From contig NZ_JBDJAF010000003.1 in the NCBI RefSeq assembly GCF_039652555.1, positions 62,001 through 126,000 on the forward strand: 64,000 nt of DNA. The letters run 5' to 3'. The notes below the pieces were generated by a model. That model was not told where the DNA came from, ran no database searches, and was given only the letters and a program-made list of their open reading frames with translations. Below, piece after piece: positions 16,183 through 25,615 of the stretch. Both the position numbers and the translations under genes were made by a program. The DNA is from Parafrigoribacterium mesophilum. GTDB taxonomy: Bacteria; Actinomycetota; Actinomycetes; Actinomycetales; Microbacteriaceae. Position 1 is the first letter of the stretch; each line of letters begins with the position of its first letter.

Positions 16183-17085
16183 ATGTCACGCGCAGTGAGG
16201 TTCACGAGGTACGGCGGCCCCGAGGTCCTGGAGGTCGTCGAGGTCGACGAGCCGCACCCTGGCGCCGGCCAGGTGCGCGTCGCGGTGCGCGCCGCAGGAC
16301 TGAACCCGTTCGATTCCAAGGTGCGTCGCGGAACGGTGCCGAGCTTGACAGCGCCGCGCGGTCAGGGCAGCGAGTTCTCCGGAGTCATCGATGAACTCGG
16401 TGAGGGTGTCACGACACTCGCGGTGGGCGATGAGGTTCTCGGCTGGGCATCCTCCTGCCAGGCCGACTTCGTGCTGGCGCGGGCCACCAGCGTGGCGCCC
16501 AAACCTGCCGAACTGGACTGGGAGACCGCCGGCGGACTCGGGCTGGTCGGCAACACGGCGGTGCGTGCCTCCGCGGCGGTGCGCCTCGACGCGGATGACA
16601 CGGTTCTGGTCAGCGGCGTGACCGGCGGCGTCGGTCTGCTCAGTGCGCAATTCGCCCGGCGTTCCGGTGCCACGGTGATCGGGACGGCCCGCGAAGCGCA
16701 CCACGAGTTTCTGCGCAGGCTCGGCATCATCCCGGTGGCCTATGGGCAGGATCTGGGCGAGGCGCTGAAGGCAGTGGCGCCGCACGGGATCACCGCGGTG
16801 CTCGACAGCGTTGGCAGCTCGATCGTCGAGCTGGCGTTGGCGATGGGCGTTCCGGCGGACAAGATCAACTCGGTGGCCATCGACGACGGCAGCGCAACGT
16901 ACGGGATCTCCACCGTCGGCGGTGGCGGGAAGACGGCGGCGGAACTGGCCGAGCTGGCTCGTCTGGCCGCCGCGGGCGAGTTGGTGCTGCCCATCCGGGC
17001 GAGCTTCCCCCTGGCGCGAGTTCGAGACGCCTACCAAGAACTCGAGGGTGGTCACGGCCTGGGCAAGATCGTGCTCGTGCCGTGA
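16183..17085 (+). CDS. NADP-dependent alcohol dehydrogenase/quinone oxidoreductase (zinc-free MDR)
   Basis: 300 aa. A good ribosome binding site (AAGGAG) lies 8 bases before the ATG. The N-terminal GroES-like domain (GPEVLEVVEVDEPHPGAGQV) and Rossmann domain (GVTGGVGLLSAQFARRSGAT, about 146–165) mark the quinone-reductase branch of medium-chain reductases. No zinc-ligand cysteines are seen. It is divergent from the pca regulator, so a shared regulatory region is possible. The stop overlaps the next start by one base (TGATG). The actual substrate is unknown. Confidence 0.88.
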   Translation: MSRAVRFTRYGGPEVLEVVEVDEPHPGAGQVRVAVRAAGLNPFDSKVRRGTVPSLTAPRGQGSEFSGVIDELGEGVTTLAVGDEVLGWASSCQADFVLARATSVAPKPAELDWETAGGLGLVGNTAVRASAAVRLDADDTVLVSGVTGGVGLLSAQFARRSGATVIGTAREAHHEFLRRLGIIPVAYGQDLGEALKAVAPHGITAVLDSVGSSIVELALAMGVPADKINSVAIDDGSATYGISTVGGGGKTAAELAELARLAAAGELVLPIRASFPLARVRDAYQELEGGHGLGKIVLVP

Positions 17086-18497
17086 TGCTGGACGGTGCGG
17101 CTATCGATCGGCCGTTCCTCGAACACTCCGGCGCCGCGCCGAGCAGCGTGTGGGCGGTGTTCGACGCAACCGGCGTGCTGCACTGGGGCTCCACCGGGAC
17201 GCTGGATGACGGGTCCGCCCCGACGGACACCACCGCCTACCGCATCGCTTCCTGCACCAAGTCCTTCACCGCGGCCGCGGTGCTGTCATTGCGAGACGAG
17301 GGGCAGCTGTCGCTGGAGGAACCGATCACGCGGTTCGTGCCCGAGTTCTCGGCAGTGGCGCTGCCGACCACGGACTCGCCGGTGCCGACGATCGGGATGC
17401 TGCTGACCATGTCGGCTGGTCTGCCCACCGACGACCCGTGGGCCGACCGCCAGGAGGCGATGACGGACGACGAGTTCACGGCGCTGCTGGTACGCGGACT
17501 GAGTTTCGAATCGATCCCCGGCACCCGGTTCGCGTACTCGAACCTGTCGTTCGCACTGCTCGGCCGCGTCATCGAGCGGGCCGGCGGCATCCCCTACCGC
17601 CGGTTCGTGGCCACCCGGTTCCTGCGGCCGCTGCGCCTGAGCTCGACCGGGTTCGACGCGTCGGTGTCGAGCTCCGGCGGCCTCGCCTCCGGCTACCGGA
17701 GGTGCGGCGACGGCTGGGAGCGGCTGCCGTTTTCGACCCCCGGGGCGTTTTCCCCGATCGGCGGACTGTTCACCACGGCGGTCGACCTCGCATCCTGGGC
17801 GCGCTGGCTCGCCGGCGCCTTCTACGGAGACCCGGATGCCGGCGCACCGGGACTGTCGCGGGCGTCACGTCGCGAGATGCAGCAGCTGCACCGCTTCGCC
17901 CCCGCTCGGGGCGCCCACCCGTGCGGCTACGGGTTCGGCCTGTTCGTCGAGCAGTATCCGCGGGAAGGACCCGTCGTCTCCCATTCCGGCGGCTATCCCG
18001 GCTTCTCGTCGCACATGCGCTGGTCGGCAGCCTCCGGGTTGGGCATCGTGGCGTTCGCCAATGCGACGCAGGCCCGCGTGTCGGTGCCGGCCACCGCCGC
18101 GTTCGATGCCCTGCTCGAGAGCCGCCCCGGCTCCCCCGCCACGCTCGCCTGGCCGCAGACGGAGCCGGCCCGCCGAGCGGTCACCGGCTTGATCGAACAC
18201 TGGTCGGACGAGGTGGCTGGGCGCCTGTTCTCCGAGAACGTCGCCCTCGACGACAGTTTCGAGCACCGGCGTGCGGCGATCGCGGCGGCCGTGACGGCCG
18301 TCGGCGGGCTCACCGGCGGGAGCGAACCACCGGACGACGAGTCCGCCGCCTCCACCGCGTCCCACCAGGTGTGGAACCTCTCCGGCGCCACCAACAGCCT
18401 GCGGGTGGAGATGCTGCTCACCCCCGAGAACCCGCCGAGGGTGCAGACTCTGAAGGTTGCCCCGGCGCCCGTGAAAACACCGGCTGTGAGAGCATAG
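17085..18497 (+). CDS. Beta-lactamase-fold serine hydrolase (class C / S12 family)
   Basis: About 470 aa from the ATG at 17085; a GTG three bases earlier is equally possible. The serine-lysine active site is SCTKSF (about residues 58–63), with the Tyr-x-Asn motif in YSNLSF and the third motif HSGGYPGFS. These define penicillin-binding-type esterases and D-aminopeptidases, which are mostly not true beta-lactamases. There is no signal peptide, so it probably acts in the cytosol as an esterase or peptidase. The extended C-terminal domain (about 370–470) is of unknown role. It overlaps the oxidoreductase stop and is likely cotranscribed with it. Confidence 0.88.
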   Translation: MLDGAAIDRPFLEHSGAAPSSVWAVFDATGVLHWGSTGTLDDGSAPTDTTAYRIASCTKSFTAAAVLSLRDEGQLSLEEPITRFVPEFSAVALPTTDSPVPTIGMLLTMSAGLPTDDPWADRQEAMTDDEFTALLVRGLSFESIPGTRFAYSNLSFALLGRVIERAGGIPYRRFVATRFLRPLRLSSTGFDASVSSSGGLASGYRRCGDGWERLPFSTPGAFSPIGGLFTTAVDLASWARWLAGAFYGDPDAGAPGLSRASRREMQQLHRFAPARGAHPCGYGFGLFVEQYPREGPVVSHSGGYPGFSSHMRWSAASGLGIVAFANATQARVSVPATAAFDALLESRPGSPATLAWPQTEPARRAVTGLIEHWSDEVAGRLFSENVALDDSFEHRRAAIAAAVTAVGGLTGGSEPPDDESAASTASHQVWNLSGATNSLRVEMLLTPENPPRVQTLKVAPAPVKTPAVRA

Positions 18498-18501
18498 TCG
18501 G

Positions 18502-21500
18502 ATGCCACCGGCCACGCCTCCCCTGGTGGACGCGGCAGACATCCTCCGCCTCGTCGGAGAGACCTCCTACCAACGCGGCCGCGCCTATGCCAGAAACGGC
18601 GCGGTGACCCACGTCGCCTGGGACGCCGACACATCCCGGCTCACCGGGGTGGTGCAGGGCAGTCGGACCGCGCCCTATCGCTGCCGGATCGACCTGGTGG
18701 CCGGTCACGGAGGGCGGAGACGGCCGACTATCAGCGTGTGCAGCTGCCCGATGGAATTCGACTGCAAACACGTCGCGGCCACGCTGCTGGCCGGCAACGC
18801 CCTCAGCGTGCGTGCGGCGGTGCCCGGAGGGGCACTACGGCGTGGCAGCGACTGGAAGGCGACACTGTCCCCGCTCGCGGCGGACCCCGAGGAACCGTCC
18901 ACCGACACCTCGCCGATGGGGTTGCAGTTCGAACTGCGCAAGCAGGCGCGCGCGTCGAGCGGCCTGTGGCGGCTCGGAGTGCGGCCGGTACTGCACAACA
19001 GCAAGGGACACTGGGTCAGGGCGAACATGACCTGGAACACGATCGCGTACCAGTCCACTCGGCTGAGCCTCGACCCCGAACAACTGCGCTGGTTCTGCCA
19101 GCTGGCCGCCCTGCACCGGGCCGGCGGGCAGTTGTATTTTGGCTATGACAACGACTGGCTCTACCTGGAGGACTTCGCCAGTGGGCTGCTGTGGCAACTG
19201 ATCCGCGAGGCTCAAGCCCTGGGCATCAGCTTCGTCGGAACGAAAGCGGATGTCCGGGTGGTCGTCGCGCAACGGGCCGAACTGACCCTGGACGCCCGTG
19301 CGCAGGGTCACGGCATTACGGTGACGACGATGCTCACCATCGACGGGCGGCCGCATCCTGTGCAGTCGGCAGGCACCATCGGCACGCACGGCGTGTATGC
19401 GTTCGATGAGGACTCCGGCACGGTGATCACCCTCGCCCCGGTCGACCGCCCGCTTCAGAGTGCCCAGCGCGCCCTGTTGGGGCGCGCCGCCACGATGTCC
19501 GTTCCCGCGGCCGACACCGCGGAGTTTCTGAACCTCTCAGCGCAACTGGGCCGCGCCATCCCGCTGACCAGTTCGGACGATTCTGTTCAGTTCCCCGAGG
19601 TGCTGCCTCCCGTGCTCGTGCTGCAGGCCGCCTACGCACCGGACCACGAACTGCGACTGGCCTTCAGCTGGGAACCCCGGGCCTTCCGGGATCGGCCGGC
19701 CGAGGCGGCGCTGCTGGCCAGGGTGGGCGCGGTGCTGCGGCCCTGGCAGGCCGAGGATGTCACCCTGCGGGGCATCGATGCCGCTGAATTCACCGAGCAC
19801 ACCCTGCCAGCGCTCGAGGTGCTGCCCGATGTGAAGGTGGAGGTGCTGGGCACCAAACCCGACTACCGCGAGTTGACCGCCGCACCGCAGTTCACCATCA
19901 CCACCATGGACACCGATCAGAGCGACTGGTTCGACCTCGGGGTGCTCGTGTCCATCGACGGGCGATCGATCCCGTTCGACAACGTCTTCCGCGCCCTGGT
20001 GGCGGGACGCGACAAGCTGCTCCTCATCGACGGAAGTTATCTTTCCCTGGCACAGCCCGCATTCGAGAAGCTGCGGCAGTTGATCGAGGAGGCCAAGTCG
20101 CTGCAGGAGTGGGAGACCGGCCTGCGGATCAGCCGATACCAGTCGGCGCTGTGGGCCGAGCTGGAGGAACTCGCCGAGAACACCGTGCAGGCGCGCCGCT
20201 GGCGGGACAGCGTCACCGGGCTGCTGGAACTGGACCGGGTGGAGCCCACCGAACCGCCGCCTGCGCTCACGGCCACACTGCGGCCCTACCAGTCGGACGG
20301 CTTCCACTGGCTGGCATTCCTCTGGCGGCACCGGCTCGGCGGCATCCTGGCCGATGACATGGGCCTCGGCAAAACCCTGCAGGCGCTGGCGCTGATCCTG
20401 CACGCCCGTGAATCCGAAGCCGGCAACGCCGCCCCGTTCCTGGTCGTGGCTCCCACCTCGGTCGTGTCGAACTGGTCCGACGAGGCACACCGATTCACGC
20501 CGACGTTGCACGTCGTGGCGGTGTCGGGCACCGCCGCCGGACGAGGCACCCAGTTATCGGCGGAGATCTCCGGCGCGGACGTCGTGGTCACCTCGTACAC
20601 CCTGTTCCGGCTCGACTTCGACCAGTACGCCTCGCAGCGCTGGTCCGGACTCATCCTCGACGAGGCGCAGTTCGTCAAAAACAGGGCATCGGCCATCCAC
20701 CGTTGCGCCAGGGATCTGGATGCGCCGTTCAAGCTCGCCATCACCGGCACTCCAATGGAGAACAACCTGATGGAGCTGTGGGCGCTGTTCGCGATCGTCG
20801 CGCCCGGGCTGTTCCCGTCGGCGCGGCGGTTCGGCGAGCAGTATCAGCGGCCCATCGAGAAGGGCGACGAGGCCGACACCCGGGTCGAGCGGCTCAGCAG
20901 ACTCCGCCGGCGCATCCGGCCGCTGATGATGCGGCGCACCAAGGACGTCGTCGCCGGGGAACTACCGGCCAAGCAGGAGCAGGTGCTGCGCGTGGAGTTG
21001 GGCCCGAGGCACCGGAAGCTGTACGACACGTTTCTACAACGCGAGCGGCAGAAGCTGCTCGGGCTGATCGAAGATCTGGACCGGAATCGTTTCATCGTGT
21101 TCCGGTCGTTGACATTGCTGCGGATGCTGAGCCTGGATGCCTCCCTCGTCGACGAGCGCTACGCATCCGTACCGTCGGCGAAGCTGGACGCGCTTTTCGA
21201 GCAACTGGAGGACATCGTGGCCGAGGGTCACCGTGTGCTCATCTTCAGCCAGTTCACCTCGTTTTTGAAGAAAGCGGCCGCGCGGTTGACGAGCCTCGGC
21301 GTGGACTTCTGCTACCTGGACGGCTCCACCCCTCGGCGTGGCGAGGTGATCGACCGGTTCCGGGGCGGCACCGCACCGGCCTTCTTGATCAGCCTGAAGG
21401 CCGGCGGCTTCGGACTGAACCTGACCGAGGCCGACTACGTGTTCCTACTCGACCCGTGGTGGAACCCCGCCACCGAAATCCAGGCCATCGATCGGGCGCA

Positions 21501-21684
21501 CCGGATCGGACAGTCGAACAACGTCATGGTGTACCGCATCCTGGCCACAGGCACGATTGAGGAGAAGGTGATGGCGCTGCGTGATCGGAAGGCGAAGCTG
21601 TTCACCTCGGTGCTGGACGACGACGGAATTTTCGCGTCGGCGCTCACCGCAGACGACATTCGGGGACTGCTCGAATCGTCATAA
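18502..21684 (+). CDS. SWIM zinc-finger SNF2/Swi2 family helicase
   Basis: 1060 aa. The N-terminal SWIM finger uses Cys80, Cys82, Cys88 and His90 (CSCP...CKH). A middle region of bacterial SNF2-associated type leads to the helicase core: Walker A DDMGLGKT with Lys624, DEAQ box at 720–723, and the C-terminal motor with SLKAGGFGLNLTEADYV and AIDRAHRIGQ. This is the architecture of the RapA/HepA-like SNF2 ATPases that remodel or translocate on DNA; no nuclease domain is present. It starts 4 bp after the hydrolase stop. It belongs to the common SWIM–SNF2 group found across actinobacteria, with a likely role in DNA repair or transcription recycling. Confidence 0.93.
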   Translation: MPPATPPLVDAADILRLVGETSYQRGRAYARNGAVTHVAWDADTSRLTGVVQGSRTAPYRCRIDLVAGHGGRRRPTISVCSCPMEFDCKHVAATLLAGNALSVRAAVPGGALRRGSDWKATLSPLAADPEEPSTDTSPMGLQFELRKQARASSGLWRLGVRPVLHNSKGHWVRANMTWNTIAYQSTRLSLDPEQLRWFCQLAALHRAGGQLYFGYDNDWLYLEDFASGLLWQLIREAQALGISFVGTKADVRVVVAQRAELTLDARAQGHGITVTTMLTIDGRPHPVQSAGTIGTHGVYAFDEDSGTVITLAPVDRPLQSAQRALLGRAATMSVPAADTAEFLNLSAQLGRAIPLTSSDDSVQFPEVLPPVLVLQAAYAPDHELRLAFSWEPRAFRDRPAEAALLARVGAVLRPWQAEDVTLRGIDAAEFTEHTLPALEVLPDVKVEVLGTKPDYRELTAAPQFTITTMDTDQSDWFDLGVLVSIDGRSIPFDNVFRALVAGRDKLLLIDGSYLSLAQPAFEKLRQLIEEAKSLQEWETGLRISRYQSALWAELEELAENTVQARRWRDSVTGLLELDRVEPTEPPPALTATLRPYQSDGFHWLAFLWRHRLGGILADDMGLGKTLQALALILHARESEAGNAAPFLVVAPTSVVSNWSDEAHRFTPTLHVVAVSGTAAGRGTQLSAEISGADVVVTSYTLFRLDFDQYASQRWSGLILDEAQFVKNRASAIHRCARDLDAPFKLAITGTPMENNLMELWALFAIVAPGLFPSARRFGEQYQRPIEKGDEADTRVERLSRLRRRIRPLMMRRTKDVVAGELPAKQEQVLRVELGPRHRKLYDTFLQRERQKLLGLIEDLDRNRFIVFRSLTLLRMLSLDASLVDERYASVPSAKLDALFEQLEDIVAEGHRVLIFSQFTSFLKKAAARLTSLGVDFCYLDGSTPRRGEVIDRFRGGTAPAFLISLKAGGFGLNLTEADYVFLLDPWWNPATEIQAIDRAHRIGQSNNVMVYRILATGTIEEKVMALRDRKAKLFTSVLDDDGIFASALTADDIRGLLESS

Positions 21685-21769
21685 TCGTTAGCGCCAGCGC
21701 GATTGTGGCCCTAGCGCTCCAGCCGCGGTGGACTACCGTCGGCAGAACGATCGATGGGAGGGCACTCCG

Positions 21770-22864
21770 ATGACGCAACAACCCAGCATTCAGAAGGAAG
21801 CGGCACCGCCGCCGGACCACCCGGCCAAGCCGCAGACACCGCCGAAGGTGAACAAGGACACCTGGAAGTACGTGCTGAAGCGCACCCTCCACGAGTTCAT
21901 CGACGACCACTGCACCGACATCGCCGCCAGCCTCACCTACTACGGCATCCTGGCCATGTTCCCCGCACTGCTGGCGTTGGTCGCCGTGCTCGGTCTGGTC
22001 GGCAACGCCGACGACACCACCGGGGCGCTGCTGGATGCCGTGGGCACCGTGGCACCGGGCACCGCGGTCGACCTGCTCCGCGACCCGATCCAGGAACTGG
22101 TCCACTCGCCCGCGGCCGGTCTCGCGTTCATCGCCGGCATCCTGGGCGCCCTGTGGTCGGCGTCCGCGTATGTCGGCGCGTTTTCTCGAGCGATGAACCG
22201 CGTCTACGAGATCGACGAGGGCCGCCCGTTCTGGAAGCTGCGGCCTGTTCTGCTCCTGATGACGCTGATCGCCATCGTCCTCATCGCGGTGATGGCGCTG
22301 ATCCTGGCCGTCTCGGGGTCCGCCGCCACGGCGGTGGGTGATCTGCTCGGCCTCGGCGAGGTCGCCGTCGCGGTGTGGACGGTGATCAAGTGGCCGATCC
22401 TGGTGTTCTTGGCCGTGGTCATCGTCGCGCTGCTGTACTACATCACGCCGAATGTGAAGCAACCCAAGTTCCGCTGGATGAGCCTCGGCGCCTTGATCGC
22501 GCTCGTGGTGTTGGCGATCGCCTCCGCCGGCTTCGCGTTCTATGTCGGCAATTTCGCGAGTTACAACAAGACGTATGGCGCGATCGGCGGTGTGATCGTG
22601 CTGCTGCTGTGGGTTTGGCTGGCCAACTTGGCGCTGCTGTTCGGTGCGGAATTCGACTCGGAGACCGAGCGCGGTAGGCAGTTGCAGGCGGGCATCGAGG
22701 CGGAACAGGCTCTGCAACTGCCGCCGAAGGACAGCAGTCGCAGCGAGAAGCGGAAGAAGAAGGAGGAGACGTCACTTGCCGCCGGCCGCGCACTGAGAGA
22801 ACGTTTCTCCAGTGGCGACCGGCGGCAAGAAACCGGCCAAGAAACCGGCTCAGAAGGCCGGTAG
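21770..22864 (+). CDS. YihY/BrkB-family inner-membrane protein
   Basis: 364 aa from the ATG at 21770, preceded by GGGAGG 9 bases upstream. The family signature HEFIDDHCTDIAASLTYYGI (about 45–64) is followed by six membrane helices to about residue 310. The C-terminal tail is basic and hydrophilic (EKRKKKEE). The once-claimed RNase BN activity of YihY is not supported in the literature; the function is unknown, with transport or envelope roles proposed. It converges on the DUF3618/holin-like cassette, whose members often accompany it in actinomycetes. Confidence 0.9.
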   Translation: MTQQPSIQKEAAPPPDHPAKPQTPPKVNKDTWKYVLKRTLHEFIDDHCTDIAASLTYYGILAMFPALLALVAVLGLVGNADDTTGALLDAVGTVAPGTAVDLLRDPIQELVHSPAAGLAFIAGILGALWSASAYVGAFSRAMNRVYEIDEGRPFWKLRPVLLLMTLIAIVLIAVMALILAVSGSAATAVGDLLGLGEVAVAVWTVIKWPILVFLAVVIVALLYYITPNVKQPKFRWMSLGALIALVVLAIASAGFAFYVGNFASYNKTYGAIGGVIVLLLWVWLANLALLFGAEFDSETERGRQLQAGIEAEQALQLPPKDSSRSEKRKKKEETSLAAGRALRERFSSGDRRQETGQETGSEGR

Positions 22865-22875
22865 CCGGCGGCGCG

Positions 22876-23400
22876 TCAACTGCCCGTCAGGTTCTCCGCC
22901 GATCTCGTGCCTTCGTCCTTGACGGTGCCGGCCGCGTCCGTCGCCGACTCCTTGACCGCGTCCATCGCTTCGCGGGCGGGCTCCCTCAGGTGGTCGGCCA
23001 TCTGCCCGGCCATGCCGGACGCTTCCTGGGCCAGCGGAGCGGCCTTCTCCTTCATCGTTTCGGTGAGTTCCTTCTCCTTCTCGCTGGCCGGGATGAGCGA
23101 TGAAGCCAACCAGCCGATGCCGAAGGCGATCAGGCCGGCGGCGATGGGGTTGCCCTTTGCTTTTTCCGCGACGTTCGAGGGGACATCGGACAGCGTGTCT
23201 GTCATCGATTCCTGCGCGTCCGAGACCGTGCCGAAGACACGATCCTTGGCCGACCCCCAGGCGTTTTTCATGCGGCTGGTCTGGCGGTGCACGATTTTCG
23301 ACGGTGTTACCTTCTCCGCCAATGCGTCCACGTCGCTGCCCAGTTCGCGGCGGGTGTCTTCGATGTCGGTTCGGATGTCATCCGGATCGGTGTTCATCAT
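22876..23400 (-). CDS. DUF3618 domain membrane-associated protein
   Basis: 174 aa. A clear binding site (AGGAAGG) precedes the first of two ATG codons. The N-terminal DPDDIRTDIEDTRRELGSDV plus DALAEKV stretch is the DUF3618 signature. A hydrophobic segment (AAGLIAFGIGWLASSLI, about 86–102) is followed by an amphipathic, Ala/Glu/Lys-rich tail with apolipophorin-like heptads. It is the last gene of a three-gene cassette with a holin-like protein and a coiled-coil protein. Such cassettes are widespread in soil actinobacteria and tied by context to stress or envelope maintenance; no biochemical role is known. Confidence 0.82.
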   Translation of the reverse strand: MMNTDPDDIRTDIEDTRRELGSDVDALAEKVTPSKIVHRQTSRMKNAWGSAKDRVFGTVSDAQESMTDTLSDVPSNVAEKAKGNPIAAGLIAFGIGWLASSLIPASEKEKELTETMKEKAAPLAQEASGMAGQMADHLREPAREAMDAVKESATDAAGTVKDEGTRSAENLTGS

Positions 23401-23432
23401 TGTTCTGCCTTCCTAAAAGCTTTCTCAGTTGG

Positions 23433-23834
23433 TTACTTGAGGGTGTCGGGTATTTTCTTCACCGTCTCCACGGTTTGCGGCATGCCCTTCACGGCGCTCA
23501 TTTCGCGTCGTCCGATGACATACATGATCGCCGCGATGATGCCCCAGATCACGGCCACGATCACCGCGGACCAGGCGTTGCCGATCAGATAACCCAGCCC
23601 CCACCAGAGGGCGATCGACAGGAACAGCACGGCGAAGTGTCCGGCTACGCCGGCTCCTCCGTAGAGTCCAGCGCCCTTGCCCGCGCGGGTGGCGGATTGC
23701 CGCAACTCGGCTTTGGCCAGCTCCATCTCCTGGCGCAGCAGGGTCGAAAAGTCTCTCGACACTTCGCCGATCAGGTCGCCCAGGGACGTGCTTGCCGCCT
23801 TTTGCTCCGGATTCGGTTCTGGCACCTGGGTCAT
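23433..23834 (-). CDS. Actinobacterial holin-like (superfamily III) membrane protein
   Basis: 133 aa. The N-terminal amphipathic region LGDLIGEVSRDFSTLLRQEM is followed by AGLYGGAGVAGHFAVLFLSI and a second helix (AVIVAVIWGIIAAIMYVIG), the layout of the family annotated as phage holin in actinomycetes. No phage genes surround it, so a chromosomal envelope role is more likely than lysis. The ATG overlaps the stop of the upstream gene by 4 bp, and the DUF3618 gene follows after 32 bp. Confidence 0.85.
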   Translation of the reverse strand: MTQVPEPNPEQKAASTSLGDLIGEVSRDFSTLLRQEMELAKAELRQSATRAGKGAGLYGGAGVAGHFAVLFLSIALWWGLGYLIGNAWSAVIVAVIWGIIAAIMYVIGRREMSAVKGMPQTVETVKKIPDTLK

Positions 23835-24433
23835 GGCGTCACATCCCGGATGTCGCTGAATTCATCCGTTGTGGTGAATTCGGTGTCGAGGCCGGGTGCC
23901 GCAGGTGCAACGTACTGGCTCGGCATCGGGGGTGGCTTCATCGTGTCGTCGGACTCGGTAGCGTTGCTCACCACCGCCCTGGTCAGTCGCCCGATCGCGA
24001 CACCGGCCACGGCCGCTATCGCAATGAACGTCCCTGGGCGACGACGGGCGAAGCCCTTGACCTCGTCGAGGAGCGAGCCGGGATCCCGTGCATCCAGCCA
24101 CTGCGCGAACGAGCCGGTACGCTCGGCGGCTTCGCGGACCAGATTACCGGCCAGCCCGTCGTCCGCCGTGTCGCCCATGCTCTGCAGTTGTTCGCTGACT
24201 TTGCGCAGGCCGCTGGCGGCTCGTTCCTGTTGTTGCGCCGCTTGGTCGCTTGCTTCGACGCGCGCCTGATCCATCAGGCTTCGCACCTGCCGCCTGGCCT
24301 CGCCGGCGACCTTCCCGGCCTCGCCCTTGGCCACCTCGGCCACATGGGCCCCTTCCGATGCGGCGCGGTCCGGGAGCCGCGCAGAATCGTCGGGCGCTGT
24401 ACTCGGCCGCGGTTCGTAATATGTGTTGCTCAT
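23831..24433 (-). CDS. Hypothetical coiled-coil membrane protein, first gene of the DUF3618 cassette
   Basis: 200 aa. A strong GGAGGAAACG binding site precedes the ATG at 24433. An Ala/Glu/Arg-rich helical region (about 30–110) is followed by one hydrophobic stretch (GTFIAIAAVAGVAIGRLT, about 133–150) and a Pro-rich acidic tail. No catalytic motif is seen. Its place in front of the holin-like and DUF3618 genes, with a 4-bp overlap, shows that it belongs to that operon. The 73-bp gap to the aldo/keto reductase gene should contain the cassette's promoter. Confidence 0.8.
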   Translation of the reverse strand: MSNTYYEPRPSTAPDDSARLPDRAASEGAHVAEVAKGEAGKVAGEARRQVRSLMDQARVEASDQAAQQQERAASGLRKVSEQLQSMGDTADDGLAGNLVREAAERTGSFAQWLDARDPGSLLDEVKGFARRRPGTFIAIAAVAGVAIGRLTRAVVSNATESDDTMKPPPMPSQYVAPAAPGLDTEFTTTDEFSDIRDVTP

Positions 24434-24506
24434 GATCGTTTCCTCCGTTGATGTTCAACCTGCCGCATAGGATGTCTCAACGGAAAACTCTGTCAACCCC
24501 CTTGCA

Positions 24507-25478
24507 TCATTGGGGGTGCGAAAACAACTCCGAGATTTCGGCAACCTCGGCAGCCGAGGCCTTCCAACTGGTTGCGCGCTGTGCGTTCTGCACGATCTGC
24601 TCCGGTGAGGTGGCACCGGCGATCACGCTGGTCAACCCCGGTTGGGCCAGCAACCAGGCGAAGGTCGCCTCGAGCATCGTGACGCCGCGCTCGGCGCAGA
24701 ACGTCTCATAGGCCTCCATGGTGTCCCACGGCGCGTTCTCCTGAAGGTGGGAACGGGTGCGCATGATCCGGCTCCCCGCCGGTCCGCCGGTCCGGCTGAA
24801 TTTGCCGGTGAACAGCCCGTTGTACAGCGGGAACCACGGCAGAAATCCCAGCCCGAACGCGTTCACCGCGGGCAGCACCTCCTTTTCGGCGTCGCGCACG
24901 AGCAGGCTGTATTCGTTCTGCGCGGAGACGAACTTCGGATGCCCGTGCAGTTGCGCCGTGAGTTCCGCCTCGGCCACCTGCCAGCCGGCGAAATTGGAGC
25001 TACCGATATAACGGATCTTGCCCTCGGTGATGAGCTCGTCCAACGCCGCGAGAGTCTCCTCGATCGGCGTCACGCCATCCGGTTCGTGCAGTTGGTACAG
25101 GTCGATCCAGTCGGTCTGAAGTCGGGTCAAGGACGACTCGACGGCGAGCCGGATGTAGCGCCGCGACGCGCGGGCACCCCAGTCCGGTCCGTTCGTGCCC
25201 GCCATGTCCATGCCGAACTTGGTGGCGAGCACGATCTTGTCGCGCCGTCCCCTCAGGGAATGCCCCATGAGTGTCTCGCTGAGCCCGCGCTCTTTGCCGT
25301 AAATGTCGGCGCCGTCGAAGAAGGTCACTCCCGCGTCGATGGCGGCGTGGATGACGGCGTCGGTGCCGGCTTGAGTCTCGGTGGCGGTGCCCTCGCGCCC
25401 GAAGTTGTTGCAGCCGAGCCCGATGGTGGACACCATGAGGCCGGATGGGCCGAGAGCGCGATATTCGATTTCTGACAT
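24507..25478 (-). CDS. Aldo/keto reductase
   Basis: 323 aa TIM-barrel oxidoreductase. The tetrad is visible: Asp and Tyr in FFDGADIYGKERG, Lys in VLATKFG, and His in LYQLHEPD. The NADPH-binding end (IAGATSPEQIVQNA) is present. The order ALGPSGLMVSTIGLGCNNFG at the N-terminus is typical of the YhdN/Tas-type branch acting on small aldehydes or sugars. The true substrate is unknown. It is divergent from ogt with 137 bp between the starts. Confidence 0.92.
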   Translation of the reverse strand: MSEIEYRALGPSGLMVSTIGLGCNNFGREGTATETQAGTDAVIHAAIDAGVTFFDGADIYGKERGLSETLMGHSLRGRRDKIVLATKFGMDMAGTNGPDWGARASRRYIRLAVESSLTRLQTDWIDLYQLHEPDGVTPIEETLAALDELITEGKIRYIGSSNFAGWQVAEAELTAQLHGHPKFVSAQNEYSLLVRDAEKEVLPAVNAFGLGFLPWFPLYNGLFTGKFSRTGGPAGSRIMRTRSHLQENAPWDTMEAYETFCAERGVTMLEATFAWLLAQPGLTSVIAGATSPEQIVQNAQRATSWKASAAEVAEISELFSHPQ

Positions 25479-25615
25479 GTGTCAAGCGTAGGGCGGGCAC
25501 TACTCAACCGGCGATGGTGCCGAGCCTGTCCTCCCCAGGCGGGAATAGCGGGCGGTTCTCCCCCGCCTGCGAACAGACGCGGAGCCTGGCGACGAGGCGG
25601 ATTTACAGTGTCGCC

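Noticed and set aside
17085..18497. Antibiotic-resistance beta-lactamase
   Set aside because: Motifs are those of the broad S12/class C esterase group, there is no signal peptide, and resistance cannot be inferred.
23433..23834. Holin-like gene as evidence of a prophage
   Set aside because: No integrase, capsid, lysin or other phage genes nearby; the family is a normal chromosomal membrane protein in actinomycetes.
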